A DNA stretch of 64,000 bases from Fimbriimonadaceae bacterium (GTDB taxonomy: Bacteria > Armatimonadota > Fimbriimonadia > Fimbriimonadales > Fimbriimonadaceae), in assembly GCA_019454145.1 (NCBI GenBank), contig CP075366.1:1405564-1469563 (forward strand), written 5' to 3'. Both the position numbers and the translations under genes were made by a program. Under the pieces are notes generated by a model, which saw nothing but the letters and a program-made list of their open reading frames with translations, was not told the DNA's origin and did not search any database. Positions within the stretch are counted from its first letter, which is position 1. Each line of letters opens with the position of its first letter. Positions 1-9,708 of the stretch are shown piece by piece.

Positions 1-964
1 ATTGAGCCAACCCTAATCCAACTGACTTCCAACCTGCCTTCCACAAATCGCGAACATTGGTTTGTAGTCCAACCCCCGCCATTCCAACCGCGAGGAGTAA
101 CTTCACCGCCGGATTGATTTGATCCTTCACCAAAGCTTGGAATGAGTCCACTTGGATAAATGAAACCATCGCTGAAAATACGCAAAACATTACAAGGAAC
201 CAAGGCACAAGCGAAACCTTAGCCGTTGCTTCACTATCCGAAGTCCGACGTAGCCACCAGCCGATACCAAACACCATCGGAGCGAGGGTGCAGATTCTGA
301 CTAACTTGACAACGGTGGCAACTCCGACTGCGGCGGGTGAGATTCCACTCGCGGCGGCAACGACTTGAGCGGTTTCGTGCAGAGTGGCCCCGCAGAATAA
401 ACCGTAGGCAAAGTCTGCCCAACCCATCGCTTTAGCCAAAACCGGAAAAATAAAAATCCCAACCGTGCCCCAAAGCGTGATGATTCCCATGCTCACCGCA
501 GCATCTTGACCTTCCGCTTCAACAACTGTGTCCGCGGCGACAATGGCACTAGCCCCGCAGATGCTTCCACCAGTAGCTAAAAGCAGTCCAAGTTTCTTAT
601 CAATACCAATGATCTTGCCCAGCCACACGCAAAACAGAAAAGAACCAGCTACTGCCAGCACGACAACTAAAAGGGCCGGGGCACCTATGCCAGCAAGCTC
701 TTGCAATGTGAGACGAAACCCAAGTCCCGCGACTCCCCAGCGAAGAATGGGCTTCTGGGCGATCTTCAATCCTGGCTCAAACATTTTCGGAAGCGTCCAG
801 GCGGAGGCGATCAGAATCCCGAGCAAAATAACTAACAAAAGGGCCGAAAACCTTAACTGATCTTTGACAACGGGGACTTCACTCAGCCAATTGGCAAACA
901 GTGCCAACACGAGCACCAAAGCTAAACCTGGAACCGCAGACTTTGCTTGTTCTACCGCTTTCAA
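1..964 (-). CDS. YeiH/UPF0324-family membrane transporter, C-terminus cut by window edge
   Basis: A membrane protein of about 321 visible residues, open to the window edge. It consists of hydrophobic helices with the glycine-rich stretches typical of the YeiH (PSE, putative sulfate exporter) family, such as ATGGSICGASAIVA and AYGLFCGATLHETAQ. The best start is a TTG that overlaps the TGA of the cysteine dioxygenase gene (TTGA), so translation is probably coupled. E. coli YeiH has about 349 residues, so only a short C-terminus is missing. Family members are thought to export sulfite, sulfate or related anions. Placement after cysteine dioxygenase fits export of sulfur oxyanions made from cysteine, but that role is inferred. 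Confidence 0.85.
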   Translation of the reverse strand, partial: MKAVEQAKSAVPGLALVLVLALFANWLSEVPVVKDQLRFSALLLVILLGILIASAWTLPKMFEPGLKIAQKPILRWGVAGLGFRLTLQELAGIGAPALLVVVLAVAGSFLFCVWLGKIIGIDKKLGLLLATGGSICGASAIVAADTVVEAEGQDAAVSMGIITLWGTVGIFIFPVLAKAMGWADFAYGLFCGATLHETAQVVAAASGISPAAVGVATVVKLVRICTLAPMVFGIGWWLRRTSDSEATAKVSLVPWFLVMFCVFSAMVSFIQVDSFQALVKDQINPAVKLLLAVGMAGVGLQTNVRDLWKAGWKSVGLGLAQ

Positions 965-1533
965 CTGGTGTAACAGAGGCTCCGAACCTCTTTTCTATAT
1001 CCACCATCAACTGGGACAAATACGTTGCAATGAGTAAGTTCATGTCCATAAACATGAACCGTTACCGTTGGCTGATCACGCAATGCGTTTTCAATCATGT
1101 GGTATTCAAACGGAGGGATCAATGCACCTGCTTCCCCAACTCCGGCGAGTACCGAATCCTCGGCCTTGAATTGAACAACCTCGGAATCTGCATCACCAAT
1201 CAGATCAAATGATGTCACCCGGATCAAGCCTCGGTAAACGCACTCCACGCACCATTCGCCCGCGTGATCGTGCAGCGCTGTTCCTTGACCCACATCCCAA
1301 ACCATTGCGACCACGGAATACGCCCCACCCGGGTCTTTGTGTACTAACCTACGAGCGTAACAGTCCTTCGCAGGTTCCATGTGCTCTTCATCCAAAATAT
1401 CGAACTGATTCTGAAATGCAGTTTCCAAAATATGTTTAACCGCCGAGCATCGTTCTTCAACATCTGCAATCGCGACGGCTCGATCCATGTGATGGATAAA
1501 ATTTTTCAGATTGGCGTTTTGGGCTGGGGTCAT
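961..1533 (-). CDS. Cysteine dioxygenase type I
   Basis: Cupin-fold mononuclear iron enzyme that oxidises L-cysteine to cysteine sulfinate. Counting from the ATG, the iron ligands are visible as H88 and H90 (LHDHAGEWC) and H145 (EYHMIEN). C95 and Y162 sit where family members form the Cys-Tyr cofactor. Length (190 residues) is normal for the family. The ATG is preferred over a TTG one codon upstream because GAGG lies at good spacing. It lies 33 bases after the desulfurase-like gene and overlaps the YeiH-type transporter, giving a coherent cysteine catabolism and export set. Confidence 0.92.
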   Translation of the reverse strand: MTPAQNANLKNFIHHMDRAVAIADVEERCSAVKHILETAFQNQFDILDEEHMEPAKDCYARRLVHKDPGGAYSVVAMVWDVGQGTALHDHAGEWCVECVYRGLIRVTSFDLIGDADSEVVQFKAEDSVLAGVGEAGALIPPFEYHMIENALRDQPTVTVHVYGHELTHCNVFVPVDGGYRKEVRSLCYTS

Positions 1534-1566
1534 CAACTTTCCTCGCTTTTCACAGTCTACTGAATT

Positions 1567-2805
1567 TTATAAAGTAACCCCAGCTAGTACATTTTCTAGG
1601 GATGCACAAACTCTTTGGATTTCTTCTAATGAATTGTAGTGAACCGCGCTCACTCGCACAACTCCCGTTTCGGGGTCGATTCCAAGTGCTTCACAGGCTC
1701 TAAATGCATAAAAGTTGCCGCCTTTGATGCCAAATCCTTGATCGCAAACCGCCTTGACAATCACATCACTTGGAATACGGTTATGAACAAAACTGAAGGT
1801 CGGGTGCCGATCTCCGGCGGGGTTTGTGATGCCAAGAATCCGAATATCTGTACGAGAGTTCAACCAGCCGAGCATCGCTTGATTGATCAACTGTTCTTGC
1901 TCCCTCATTGCACCGTAAGCTCGTTCAATCGTATTCCGGCTGACCACATCAGTTCCTGTTGACTTCTCACCTGCTAAGAACGAGAAGTACTGCCCGAGCG
2001 CTAAAAAACCGGCTAGCAGTTCGTAAGGAAGGCAACCGAGTTCAAATTTATTCGCCCCTTTTATCGGAAGTTGCTTGTGGTTCGGCCCGGTGAGCTCAGC
2101 CCATTTTTCTTTGCGACCGAAAAGTGCCGCCATGTGCGGCCCGTAAACCTTATAGCAACTGAAAAAGCAAAAGTCCACTCCCCAGGATGCAACGTCGGGA
2201 GCGACATGACTCGCGGCCGCAACCACGTCGGCAACCACCGTTGCCCCGACCGAGTGACCAATTTCTGTCACCGCTTTGACATCCAAATTGTCGCCAACAA
2301 TATTGCAGGTTTGCGAAAAACAAATCAGCTTGGTGCGCGGATTCACGATTTCACATAAGTCGTCCAGTGAACTCAGCCCGGTCATTGGATCAACGCCCCA
2401 CCATTTGACCACCACTCCGATTTCCTGCAATCGCTCCCAAGGGCCGATATGGCTTTCGTGGTTGGCAACCGAAATCACAACTTCATCGCCTGGTTTAAGG
2501 ACTCCTCGAAATGCGTTGCCGAGAACATTCATCAGTGCGGTTGCGCTCTGACCGATCGCCACATAACCTAAATCCTCGCCATTGAAAATCCGGTTCATAA
2601 ATAATCGGCAATTCTCAACCACATTGCCCGCTCGTTGCGAATGAGGGTACGAGCCGCCGATCTGAACGTAATCTTCTAAATAGAACTGATGAATCGCCTC
2701 GATCACGCACTTTGGAACCTGACTCCCACCCGCGTTCTCAAGAAAAGCGAAGTTATCTGTAATGCTTGGGAACTGAGCGCGGATTTCTGAAATGGTGGGC
2801 GACAT
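1567..2805 (-). CDS. Cysteine desulfurase-like PLP aminotransferase class V protein (VC1184-like subfamily)
   Basis: A fold-type I PLP enzyme of about 412 residues. The internal-aldimine lysine is visible in SCYKVYGPH and the PLP-ring aspartate in VVADVVAAASH. The N-terminus FLENAGGSQVP fits the class V group. Where SufS and IscS carry the catalytic cysteine near the C-terminus, this protein reads IKGGNFYAFRAC; the cysteine is not in the usual place, as in the VC1184-type subfamily. True desulfurase activity is therefore uncertain. The ATG is preceded by GGGAG at short spacing; a TTG three codons upstream is possible. It is co-directional with cysteine dioxygenase. Confidence 0.82.
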   Translation of the reverse strand: MSPTISEIRAQFPSITDNFAFLENAGGSQVPKCVIEAIHQFYLEDYVQIGGSYPHSQRAGNVVENCRLFMNRIFNGEDLGYVAIGQSATALMNVLGNAFRGVLKPGDEVVISVANHESHIGPWERLQEIGVVVKWWGVDPMTGLSSLDDLCEIVNPRTKLICFSQTCNIVGDNLDVKAVTEIGHSVGATVVADVVAAASHVAPDVASWGVDFCFFSCYKVYGPHMAALFGRKEKWAELTGPNHKQLPIKGANKFELGCLPYELLAGFLALGQYFSFLAGEKSTGTDVVSRNTIERAYGAMREQEQLINQAMLGWLNSRTDIRILGITNPAGDRHPTFSFVHNRIPSDVIVKAVCDQGFGIKGGNFYAFRACEALGIDPETGVVRVSAVHYNSLEEIQRVCASLENVLAGVTL

Positions 2806-2832
2806 TGCTCCCAAAGAATACTCAGATTTTGG

Positions 2833-3642
2833 TTACTTGATCGCCCCGGCGAGCATCGCTTGCTGAACCTTGTCTTTCAAAATCATGTACATGGTCAGGA
2901 TCGGGAGCATCACTAAGACAGCTCCGGCGAACAGCGATCCCCACTCCCCTGCGTACTGTTGCTGTGAGATCAAATCTGCCAATCCGACAGGCAAGGTTTT
3001 GTGGCGCAAAAGCAAAATCTTGGCCAGGTTGTATTCGTTCCACAATCCGATTGAGTTGAAGATCACTACGACCCAAATTCCGGGTTTAGCCAACGGCATC
3101 ATCACTTTTAAGAACAGTCCCCAATGCCCTGCTCCGTCAATGGTTGCGGCTTCGGCAAGTTCTTCTGGCAATGCAGAAAAGAATCCGGAAAGAACAAATA
3201 CAGTGAACGGAATTGAGTAAGCGACATAAGCGAGCACTAGCCCGAAAATCGTGTCATCCCACCCGACCTTAGCCATCATGATAAACAAGGGCACAGCGGC
3301 GAGTAAGTTCGGGAACAACATTCCAAGCGTGACCACGGAAAGAATGAACCCTGACCCCTTAAATTTGTAGCGCGTGAGAGCATAAGCCATCATCGATCCA
3401 ATTGGTATCAAGAAAACTAAGGTCAGCAAAGTCACTACTAAGCTGAGAATGAAACCGCTTCCCAAATCCTGGGCAACCCAAGCTTTGCCAAAGTTTTCAA
3501 AATGCGGGGGGATTGGGTTGGTAAATGGCGAATCAATAATCTGCTGGTTTGTTTTGAGCGAACTAGCGAACACCCACGCGACCGGCAATACAACGACGAG
3601 CGCAAAGAAAACCATTCCAAGTTTGGCAATCAGAGACTTCAT
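2833..3642 (-). CDS. CUT1 sugar ABC transporter permease (MalG-like)
   Basis: Six-helix inner-membrane subunit of a carbohydrate importer, 269 residues. The cytoplasmic EAA loop that docks with the ATPase is visible (EELAEAATIDGAGHWGLFL, then MPLAKPG). The ATG overlaps the stop of the upstream permease (ATGA) and follows a strong AAGGAGG site; an in-frame start 14 codons upstream lies inside the neighbour and is less likely. It works with the partner permease and binding protein encoded just upstream. No ATPase gene lies nearby, so a shared MsmX/UgpC-type ATPase encoded elsewhere is likely. Confidence 0.93.
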   Translation of the reverse strand: MKSLIAKLGMVFFALVVVLPVAWVFASSLKTNQQIIDSPFTNPIPPHFENFGKAWVAQDLGSGFILSLVVTLLTLVFLIPIGSMMAYALTRYKFKGSGFILSVVTLGMLFPNLLAAVPLFIMMAKVGWDDTIFGLVLAYVAYSIPFTVFVLSGFFSALPEELAEAATIDGAGHWGLFLKVMMPLAKPGIWVVVIFNSIGLWNEYNLAKILLLRHKTLPVGLADLISQQQYAGEWGSLFAGAVLVMLPILTMYMILKDKVQQAMLAGAIK

Positions 3643-4523
3643 GCTGACCTCCTTGCCGTTGGATCCCGCCGGAATAACATCCAAAGCATAAGACTGGTCA
3701 CAGATGTGATCACCATCATCACAACCCCAAGGGCGGCGGCTTTACCAAATTCGCCTTCGATGGTCATCATCCGGTACAGATAATTGAGTAACGATTGAGT
3801 TCGTCCGCTCGGTTCACCGTCGGTCATGACATTGACCAGCGCAAAAACTCCTAGTGCGGCAATGGTGATGTGAACACTCGCTACCCTGCGAACCGACCAC
3901 AAAAGCGGCCGAGTGATCAACAAATATTTTCGTAGTCCATGGGCGCCTTCTAGTTCAGAAGCTTCATGAACTTCGGCGGGGATTCCTGCTAACCCAGCAC
4001 TAAACAGCATGGTGTAAAAGCCAAGCGTCACCCAAGCAAAGGCAACGCTAAACGCCGGAAAAGCTGTGTCCAAATCACCCAACCAGCCGTTTTGTGGCCC
4101 GGGCAAGCCGATTCCCCTGAGTAATCCAACACTAGGGTTGTAGATATTCCGCCAAATCAGTGCGGCGGCGACCAGTGATATCAAGTTCGGAAATAAGTAA
4201 ACCGTCCGCATAAGGCGTGATAGCCGTGAAGTGCCTTGCGCCGCGTGGGCTAGGAGCATGCTCAAGCCCAATATCACTGGCCCGACCACCAAAAGCATAA
4301 TCACGCCATTGCGGATCGCCCACCAGAAAGGTTCTGATTCCCACAGCTTGCCAAAATTATCAAAACCCACAAACTTGCGATTTGTTGAGACGCCTGAAAA
4401 CCGATAGCCGCTTAGCTCAATCGTCCGAGCAAACGGAACAAGAACCAGGGAGCAATACAGAATTAGCCCGGGAAGCAAACAGGCCAGCAAGAACCCGTTG
4501 CGTTTTAAGTTCTTGCTGACCAA
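3639..4523 (-). CDS. CUT1 sugar ABC transporter permease (MalF-like)
   Basis: First permease of the importer, 294 residues. An N-terminal helix (FLLACLLPGLILYCSLVLVPF) is followed by five more membrane segments. The EAA loop reads EVHEASELEGAHGLRKYLL. The start appears to be TTG, with GGAG a few bases upstream and six bases after the stop of the binding-protein gene. Compared with MalF of enteric bacteria it lacks the large periplasmic P2 domain, as is usual for Gram-positive-type and Armatimonadota CUT1 permeases. It should heterodimerise with the MalG-like subunit. Confidence 0.92.
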   Translation of the reverse strand: MVSKNLKRNGFLLACLLPGLILYCSLVLVPFARTIELSGYRFSGVSTNRKFVGFDNFGKLWESEPFWWAIRNGVIMLLVVGPVILGLSMLLAHAAQGTSRLSRLMRTVYLFPNLISLVAAALIWRNIYNPSVGLLRGIGLPGPQNGWLGDLDTAFPAFSVAFAWVTLGFYTMLFSAGLAGIPAEVHEASELEGAHGLRKYLLITRPLLWSVRRVASVHITIAALGVFALVNVMTDGEPSGRTQSLLNYLYRMMTIEGEFGKAAALGVVMMVITSVTSLMLWMLFRRDPTARRSA

Positions 4524-4529
4524 TCTCCG

Positions 4530-5873
4530 CTACTCCACTTTGTGTTTAGCGATATCGTCGTTTTTGCGGAGTTTTTCTGCTTCGGCTTCGCATTTATTCG
4601 CGAATTCTTGAGGAGAAAGCTCTCCGTTCACGAGTTCAGTCAGTGCATCACCGACCGCTTTATAGAATGTGGGGTACCACTCTTTCCACTGGGCTGACCA
4701 TGGAGCCTTGCTCGCCTTCATGCTGTCCGCCGCACCTTTTAGATATTCGGGTAGATCAACTTCGTCGCTACCCTTGATAGACATAAGAGTGCCTTTTTCG
4801 ACTACGAACTGCTTTGCCTTTTCTAACGAAGTCAGGTACTTAAAGAACTCGACAGCCTCCTTCTTGCTTGTAGATTTTTCTGCGATCAGCCACGGCTCAA
4901 TCTTTACCGTAATGGCAGTTGGATCACCTTTACCGTCGCTCAAAACTGGCGGAAGCATAAACTGCATACGCCGACCTTCTGGCAAGGAATCCTTCATCTC
5001 CGAGTAAAGCCATGTTCCGCATGGAATCAGGGCGGCCCGGCGGTTAATGAATTCTGCTTGAGCTTCTGTGTGGCTCAAGGCGGTTGCTCCCATTTGGAAG
5101 TAACCCATATCGCGTAGCTCTCGAATCATTGAGGCAGATTTGATAACGGCGGGAGACTTCCAAGCACCTGGCTCAAGGTTCTGGCAAGCTTTCATCGCAT
5201 CCATTCCACCAGCGCTGATGATCCAAGGCTGCAGCATTCCCGACGTCATGTAATCCGGATATTGGCCTTGATAGGTGATGGGAGCCATGCCCGATCCTTT
5301 GATTTGCTGGCAGAGCAACAACAGTTCTTGGTACGTTTTTGGTACTTTCCAACCTTTTTCGGCGAATAAATCTGGGTCATACCACCATCCCCAAAGAGAA
5401 TAGAAATACGGCATCAGCATTTGTTTGCCGCCGTTTTCACCTAGTTTCAAAATTCCCGGTTCAAATGAACCTCCCCATGTGCCCGAACCACCGCCGAACA
5501 CAGGCTCTTTCATTGCGGCGGTTAAATCCATGACTTCCCCATCTTGAACCGCTTTCCACGCGTCAAAACGCCAGCCGGGATATGCGAGGTCAGGGGGATC
5601 GCCTACCTGGAATCGTTTGAGTGCTTGTTGGTCGATCCGTGGGTCTGCGATTACGGATACTTTTATGCCGGTGTTCGTAGTGAATTCTTCAGCTGCTTTT
5701 TCAAAAAAGTCGCTTCCGTATCCGCCCTTGAAAATCATGACTTCAACGGATTTCGGCGTATCAGGAGAACCACCCGAAGCCGAGCCGCCTTGTGGCTGAG
5801 TGCATGCTGTAATCGCAAACATTGCGGTTGCGGCAAGGCCACCAACTAAGATCATTTTTGAGATGAATCTCAT
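4530..5873 (-). CDS. Extracellular sugar-binding lipoprotein (CUT1 family)
   Basis: Solute-binding protein of 447 residues and first gene of the transporter operon. The signal peptide ends in a lipobox AITAC with Cys24 as the lipidation site, followed by a Gly/Ser/Pro-rich linker. The mature part has features of binding proteins for oligosaccharides (KSVEVMIFKGGYG near the N-terminus, YPGWRFDAWKAVQDGEVMDL). It recalls NgcE-type N-acetylglucosamine/chitobiose binders, and a GH20 hexosaminidase is divergently encoded 83 bases away. An amino-sugar ligand is therefore an attractive inference, not shown by sequence alone. ATG is preceded by GGGAG. Confidence 0.9.
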   Translation of the reverse strand: MRFISKMILVGGLAATAMFAITACTQPQGGSASGGSPDTPKSVEVMIFKGGYGSDFFEKAAEEFTTNTGIKVSVIADPRIDQQALKRFQVGDPPDLAYPGWRFDAWKAVQDGEVMDLTAAMKEPVFGGGSGTWGGSFEPGILKLGENGGKQMLMPYFYSLWGWWYDPDLFAEKGWKVPKTYQELLLLCQQIKGSGMAPITYQGQYPDYMTSGMLQPWIISAGGMDAMKACQNLEPGAWKSPAVIKSASMIRELRDMGYFQMGATALSHTEAQAEFINRRAALIPCGTWLYSEMKDSLPEGRRMQFMLPPVLSDGKGDPTAITVKIEPWLIAEKSTSKKEAVEFFKYLTSLEKAKQFVVEKGTLMSIKGSDEVDLPEYLKGAADSMKASKAPWSAQWKEWYPTFYKAVGDALTELVNGELSPQEFANKCEAEAEKLRKNDDIAKHKVE

Positions 5874-5955
5874 ATGCTCCCAAACTTACCCATAAATTCA
5901 TCGAAAATAGTCTGTGCCAGCATAGAAATCAGTCATCATCGGAGAACTCAGTTCC

Positions 5956-7863
5956 ATGATTTCACTGCTTGCTTCTCTTGCCATGCTCCCCCAAACGACG
6001 GTTAGTTTGATTCCGCTTCCCGCTCAGATGACTTACGGGTCAGGAAGCTTTGAAATCAATGAGCGAACCACGGTCTGGCACGGTAGCGACCCGGAATCTG
6101 CAAAGTGGATTGGCAGATATTTTCGACCCTCGACCGGATTCAAATTCAGCGAATCTTCAGCTCAGGATAATCAGATCTCGCTGGCTCTCGCTTCTAATCT
6201 GGATCACCTGGGTACCGAGGGCTACCGTCTTGAAGTCACTCCCAAAGCAATCAATATCACGGCTCCTACTGAAACCGGATTGTTTTACGGCACTCAAACC
6301 CTTCGGCAGTTACTGCCACCAGAGATCTTTCAAAAAACCGCACAGTCTGTAAAGTGGGAAGTGCCCTGCGTCGTCATAGAAGATCAACCTCGATTTAAGT
6401 GGCGCGGAATCATGTTGGATGTAGCCCGGCATTTCAGCACTAAAGCTGAGGTTATGAAATTCATCGATACGCTTTCAGTGCATAAAATCAACACGTTTCA
6501 CTTTCACCTCACCGATGACCAAGGGTGGCGAATAGAAATCAAAAAATATCCTCGCCTCACTGAGATCGGTTCTATACGCAAAGAAACGGTAGTCGGACAC
6601 AACTTGCCTAGATACGATGGAATCCCTCACGGAGGGTTTTACACTCAAGACGACCTCCGGGAAATCGTGGCGTTCGCCGCCGAGCGTCATGTAACTATCG
6701 TCCCGGAAATCGATATGCCCGGCCACATGGTAGCGGCGATTGCGGCGTACCCAGAACTCGGCGATGGCAAACCCGCCGAGGTTTTCCAACGCTGGGGAGT
6801 CTCCGATCGTGTTCTGAACACTTCTGAGAAAACCGTACAATTCTGCCGCGATGTTCTTACGGAAGTGATGGATATTTTCCCGGGTCAGTTCATCCACATC
6901 GGTGGCGACGAGTGCCCCAAAACTCAATGGAAAAACGATCCTGCTGAACAGGAACGAATGAAACAGCGCGGGCTCAAAGATGAGCACGAACTCCAATCGT
7001 GGTTTATCCAGCAGATGGAAGATCATCTGCACAAGCACGGAAGGCGTTTGATCGGCTGGGACGAGATTTTAGAGGGTGGTCTGCCAAAACGCTCCGCCGT
7101 AATGAGTTGGCGCGGAACAAGCGGTGGGCTAACCGCTGCAAACCTCGGTCAAGACGTTGTCATGACTCCAACTGGCAATATGTACTTGGACTACTACCAA
7201 GGCCAACCAGCCGAAGAACCAGACGCTATCGGCGGATTTGTGCCACTTAGAACTGTCTACTCGTTCAATCCTCAGGTCGCTGGCATCAACCAAGGAAATG
7301 AGAAACATATTCTCGGAGTTCAGGGAAATATCTGGACTGAATACATGAAGAGTTATTCGCAACGCGAATACATGGCTTACCCACGAGCCTGCGCAGTGGC
7401 GGAAGTCGGCTGGACTCCTCAACCCAAGCGTAACTACGACGAGTTTCTTGCTCGCTTGGCACCCCACCTCAAACGGCTTGAAGCACTGGGCGTGAATTAC
7501 CGAGCGCCTAAAGCCTCCGATACGCCTAGCGGCTCTTGGACGCCAACAATGCTGAAGCCAAATTGGAGCGAGGTTTCGTGGGATATTTCAAAAGCTGTCG
7601 CTCAATCTGGAAACTACCGAATTACTTTTGTTTATACAGGCGGAGCGCATCGACTTGATATTCAACGCGCCGAAATCTGGGTGAATGGTGTTATGCAAAA
7701 GCAAGACGTTCATGACGGAACAACGGGTGGTTCGCACCGGGCGAACCAATACCGAATTGATGGATTGAATATCAAAACGGGAGACTTGGTTGAACTCCGT
7801 GCCATGGTTCGCCCAGATGGCGGCACAGATTCGTCCGGCAATATCTACGTAGAGCGAGTCTAG
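5956..7863 (+). CDS. Beta-N-acetylhexosaminidase, glycoside hydrolase family 20
   Basis: Secreted GH20 enzyme of 635 residues that removes terminal GlcNAc or GalNAc by substrate-assisted catalysis. A short hydrophobic N-terminus looks like a signal peptide. A GH20b domain follows (SLIPLPAQM start), then the TIM barrel. The catalytic pair is D318-E319 in HIGGDECP. Other hallmarks are [28 protein letters not shown] and [11 protein letters not shown]. The last 110 or so residues form a beta-rich C-terminal domain ([13 protein letters not shown]). It is divergent from the sugar-binding lipoprotein, so amino-sugar release and uptake are probably linked. Its stop codon overlaps the convergent prepilin stop in CTAG. 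Confidence 0.95.
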   Translation: MISLLASLAMLPQTTVSLIPLPAQMTYGSGSFEINERTTVWHGSDPESAKWIGRYFRPSTGFKFSESSAQDNQISLALASNLDHLGTEGYRLEVTPKAINITAPTETGLFYGTQTLRQLLPPEIFQKTAQSVKWEVPCVVIEDQPRFKWRGIMLDVARHFSTKAEVMKFIDTLSVHKINTFHFHLTDDQGWRIEIKKYPRLTEIGSIRKETVVGHNLPRYDGIPHGGFYTQDDLREIVAFAAERHVTIVPEIDMPGHMVAAIAAYPELGDGKPAEVFQRWGVSDRVLNTSEKTVQFCRDVLTEVMDIFPGQFIHIGGDECPKTQWKNDPAEQERMKQRGLKDEHELQSWFIQQMEDHLHKHGRRLIGWDEILEGGLPKRSAVMSWRGTSGGLTAANLGQDVVMTPTGNMYLDYYQGQPAEEPDAIGGFVPLRTVYSFNPQVAGINQGNEKHILGVQGNIWTEYMKSYSQREYMAYPRACAVAEVGWTPQPKRNYDEFLARLAPHLKRLEALGVNYRAPKASDTPSGSWTPTMLKPNWSEVSWDISKAVAQSGNYRITFVYTGGAHRLDIQRAEIWVNGVMQKQDVHDGTTGGSHRANQYRIDGLNIKTGDLVELRAMVRPDGGTDSSGNIYVERV

Positions 7864-8717
7864 TTGTTATCCCACAGATATTGATCAATATCTGTAATCG
7901 CCATCGAAGCAGAAGTCGTGGTTTTCGACCAGTTTGTCCCGGCTCCGAGTTGAGCGGGCGATTTCCAGCTTGCGTGGCTATCCCCCCAAACAACGACCGC
8001 CTTGCCAGTTTTGCGGAAGGCAACTCCGCCAGTAAAACCGCCTTCTTCTAAACTTTGTCCCGTGTAGCTCGGCGCATCTGAACCCCAACGTCCAATTGGG
8101 TAGCACTCAGATGCATTGCCGACGCCTGGACAAATAGGAGGATTCACTACATTAGCCCCCCACATGGGCGAAGGATCAAGCGTCCAATCTGGGTGCCCAT
8201 TTCGCGTTTTTTTGGTTACCAGTAAAACGGTCTCTGCCGGCTGACCAAGTGATGTCATTGAAACCGGCGAAGCATAACTCGGCGAAGCCACTGTGTACGG
8301 AGAAAAAATCGTGAAGGCATATCCAAACTGCGTGTGATACAACTGCGAAGTGCGTTCTGAATTGCCGCCAAATGCTGATTCAGCCCGGGTCAACGGGTCT
8401 TGGAACATTTCTGAGTTTTTGACATACGGCGAAAGTATTTCACCCCAGGCACGATGCCCGAGGCTGTTGATCAGTACGGGAGAGTTGTCATCCATATAAC
8501 CCAGAATGACCGCCGTATCATCGTAATCGCCCGAGTAGATCATCATGGCAATTCCCAATTGCCGAACGTTACTCATACTGGCAGCTCCTTTAGCCGCAAC
8601 CTTTGCTTGAGCGAATACTGGGAACAGAATTGAAGCCAGAATCGCGATAATGGCGATTACAACAAGAAGTTCAATCAGCGTAAACGCACGTCTTAGAATC
8701 CTCTCTCTCATACGCAT
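7860..8717 (-). CDS. Prepilin-type N-terminal cleavage/methylation protein
   Basis: A 285-residue type II pseudopilin-like protein. A short basic leader is followed by the methylation motif [18 protein letters not shown] and the family-typical [14 protein letters not shown]. The residue before the cleavage-site Phe is Ala (RRA|FTLIE) instead of the common Gly. The C-terminal domain ends with [16 protein letters not shown], a form of the H-x-DG-like element of this large protein class. It is a tandem paralogue of the next gene upstream and likely a surface-exposed or secretion-linked subunit. Two in-frame ATGs lie two codons apart; the outer one is given. Confidence 0.9.
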   Translation of the reverse strand: MRMRERILRRAFTLIELLVVIAIIAILASILFPVFAQAKVAAKGAASMSNVRQLGIAMMIYSGDYDDTAVILGYMDDNSPVLINSLGHRAWGEILSPYVKNSEMFQDPLTRAESAFGGNSERTSQLYHTQFGYAFTIFSPYTVASPSYASPVSMTSLGQPAETVLLVTKKTRNGHPDWTLDPSPMWGANVVNPPICPGVGNASECYPIGRWGSDAPSYTGQSLEEGGFTGGVAFRKTGKAVVVWGDSHASWKSPAQLGAGTNWSKTTTSASMAITDIDQYLWDNN

Positions 8718-8789
8718 AGGATGAATATTATTGCGTGATTAGTTCCACGATTTTGATTCATGCAAGTTTTATTATGCAAACAGGTAATT

Positions 8790-9656
8790 TTAGTCAATGT
8801 CCCAGAGATATTTGCTGATATCGTTTATGACAACTGAACCGAAGGTTGCATCGTAGTTCCAAGTCGTTCCAACTGCTAACTGCTGAGCTGATTTCCAACT
8901 TGCGTGCGAATCAGCCCATACGACACAAGATTTTTTGGCTTTTCGAAATGCTACACCTCCGGTGCGCCCGCCTTCTTCAAAAGTTTGCCCTGAATACGTT
9001 GGTGTGTTTGATCCCCACCGAGCTTGTGAATAGCATCGCGATTCTGGATTGACACCATTCGTTGTAGAGCGACAGTAAGGCGGATTCACTAGATGCGCGC
9101 CCCAAATTGGGGTTGGGACAAGTAACCAATCAACGTTGTTGTTACGTGTTTTCTTGGAAGTGAGGAGCACCGTCTCGGCAGGAAATTGGATTGAAGTTGA
9201 GGAAACGGGTTGGGCGTATTCCTGATTGCTCGGCCCAAACCATGGCGAGTGAACTGTATATGCGTATCCAAATTGAGTAAGCCATAGCCACGACTCGGGT
9301 GGAACTGAGTCGTCAAAACCTTCTTCTGGCTTAGTCAGCGGATCTTGAAAAATAGCTGCGCTTTTTACATAAGATTGCAAAAGCGAGGGCCATGCGTACA
9401 TGCCGCGGTTCTGAACTTTAACTGGGGATGCGTCATCCATTAAACCAACGATCACCGCTTTATCGTCGTAGTCACCGGAATAAATCATCATCGCCGTGCC
9501 AATCTGACGGACATTGCTGAGGCTGGCTGTTCCTTTTGCCGCAGTCTTAGCTTGAGCGAAAACTGGAAATAAGATCGCGGCAACGATAGCAATGATTGCG
9601 ATAACGACAAGTAATTCAATCAGCGTAAATCCAACCCAGTATTTTCGCCGTGCCAT
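8790..9656 (-). CDS. Prepilin-type N-terminal cleavage/methylation protein (paralogue)
   Basis: Second tandem pseudopilin-like protein, 288 residues from the ATG; a TTG 13 codons upstream would only lengthen the leader. The cleavage motif is canonical ([20 protein letters not shown]) followed by [14 protein letters not shown]. It aligns with its neighbour over most of its length ([51 protein letters not shown]), so the pair arose by duplication and then diverged in the middle. No pilus assembly genes are in the window, so the machine that uses them is unknown. Confidence 0.9.
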   Translation of the reverse strand: MARRKYWVGFTLIELLVVIAIIAIVAAILFPVFAQAKTAAKGTASLSNVRQIGTAMMIYSGDYDDKAVIVGLMDDASPVKVQNRGMYAWPSLLQSYVKSAAIFQDPLTKPEEGFDDSVPPESWLWLTQFGYAYTVHSPWFGPSNQEYAQPVSSTSIQFPAETVLLTSKKTRNNNVDWLLVPTPIWGAHLVNPPYCRSTTNGVNPESRCYSQARWGSNTPTYSGQTFEEGGRTGGVAFRKAKKSCVVWADSHASWKSAQQLAVGTTWNYDATFGSVVINDISKYLWDID

Positions 9657-9708
9657 CTCTATTGAGATAGTACATTGCGGGTTAGAAGTTCCCAAATATG
9701 AGTACTGA

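Noticed and set aside
528-860. A 110-codon open frame on the plus strand
   Set aside because: It is antisense to the YeiH-type transporter, whose minus-strand frame gives a convincing membrane protein.
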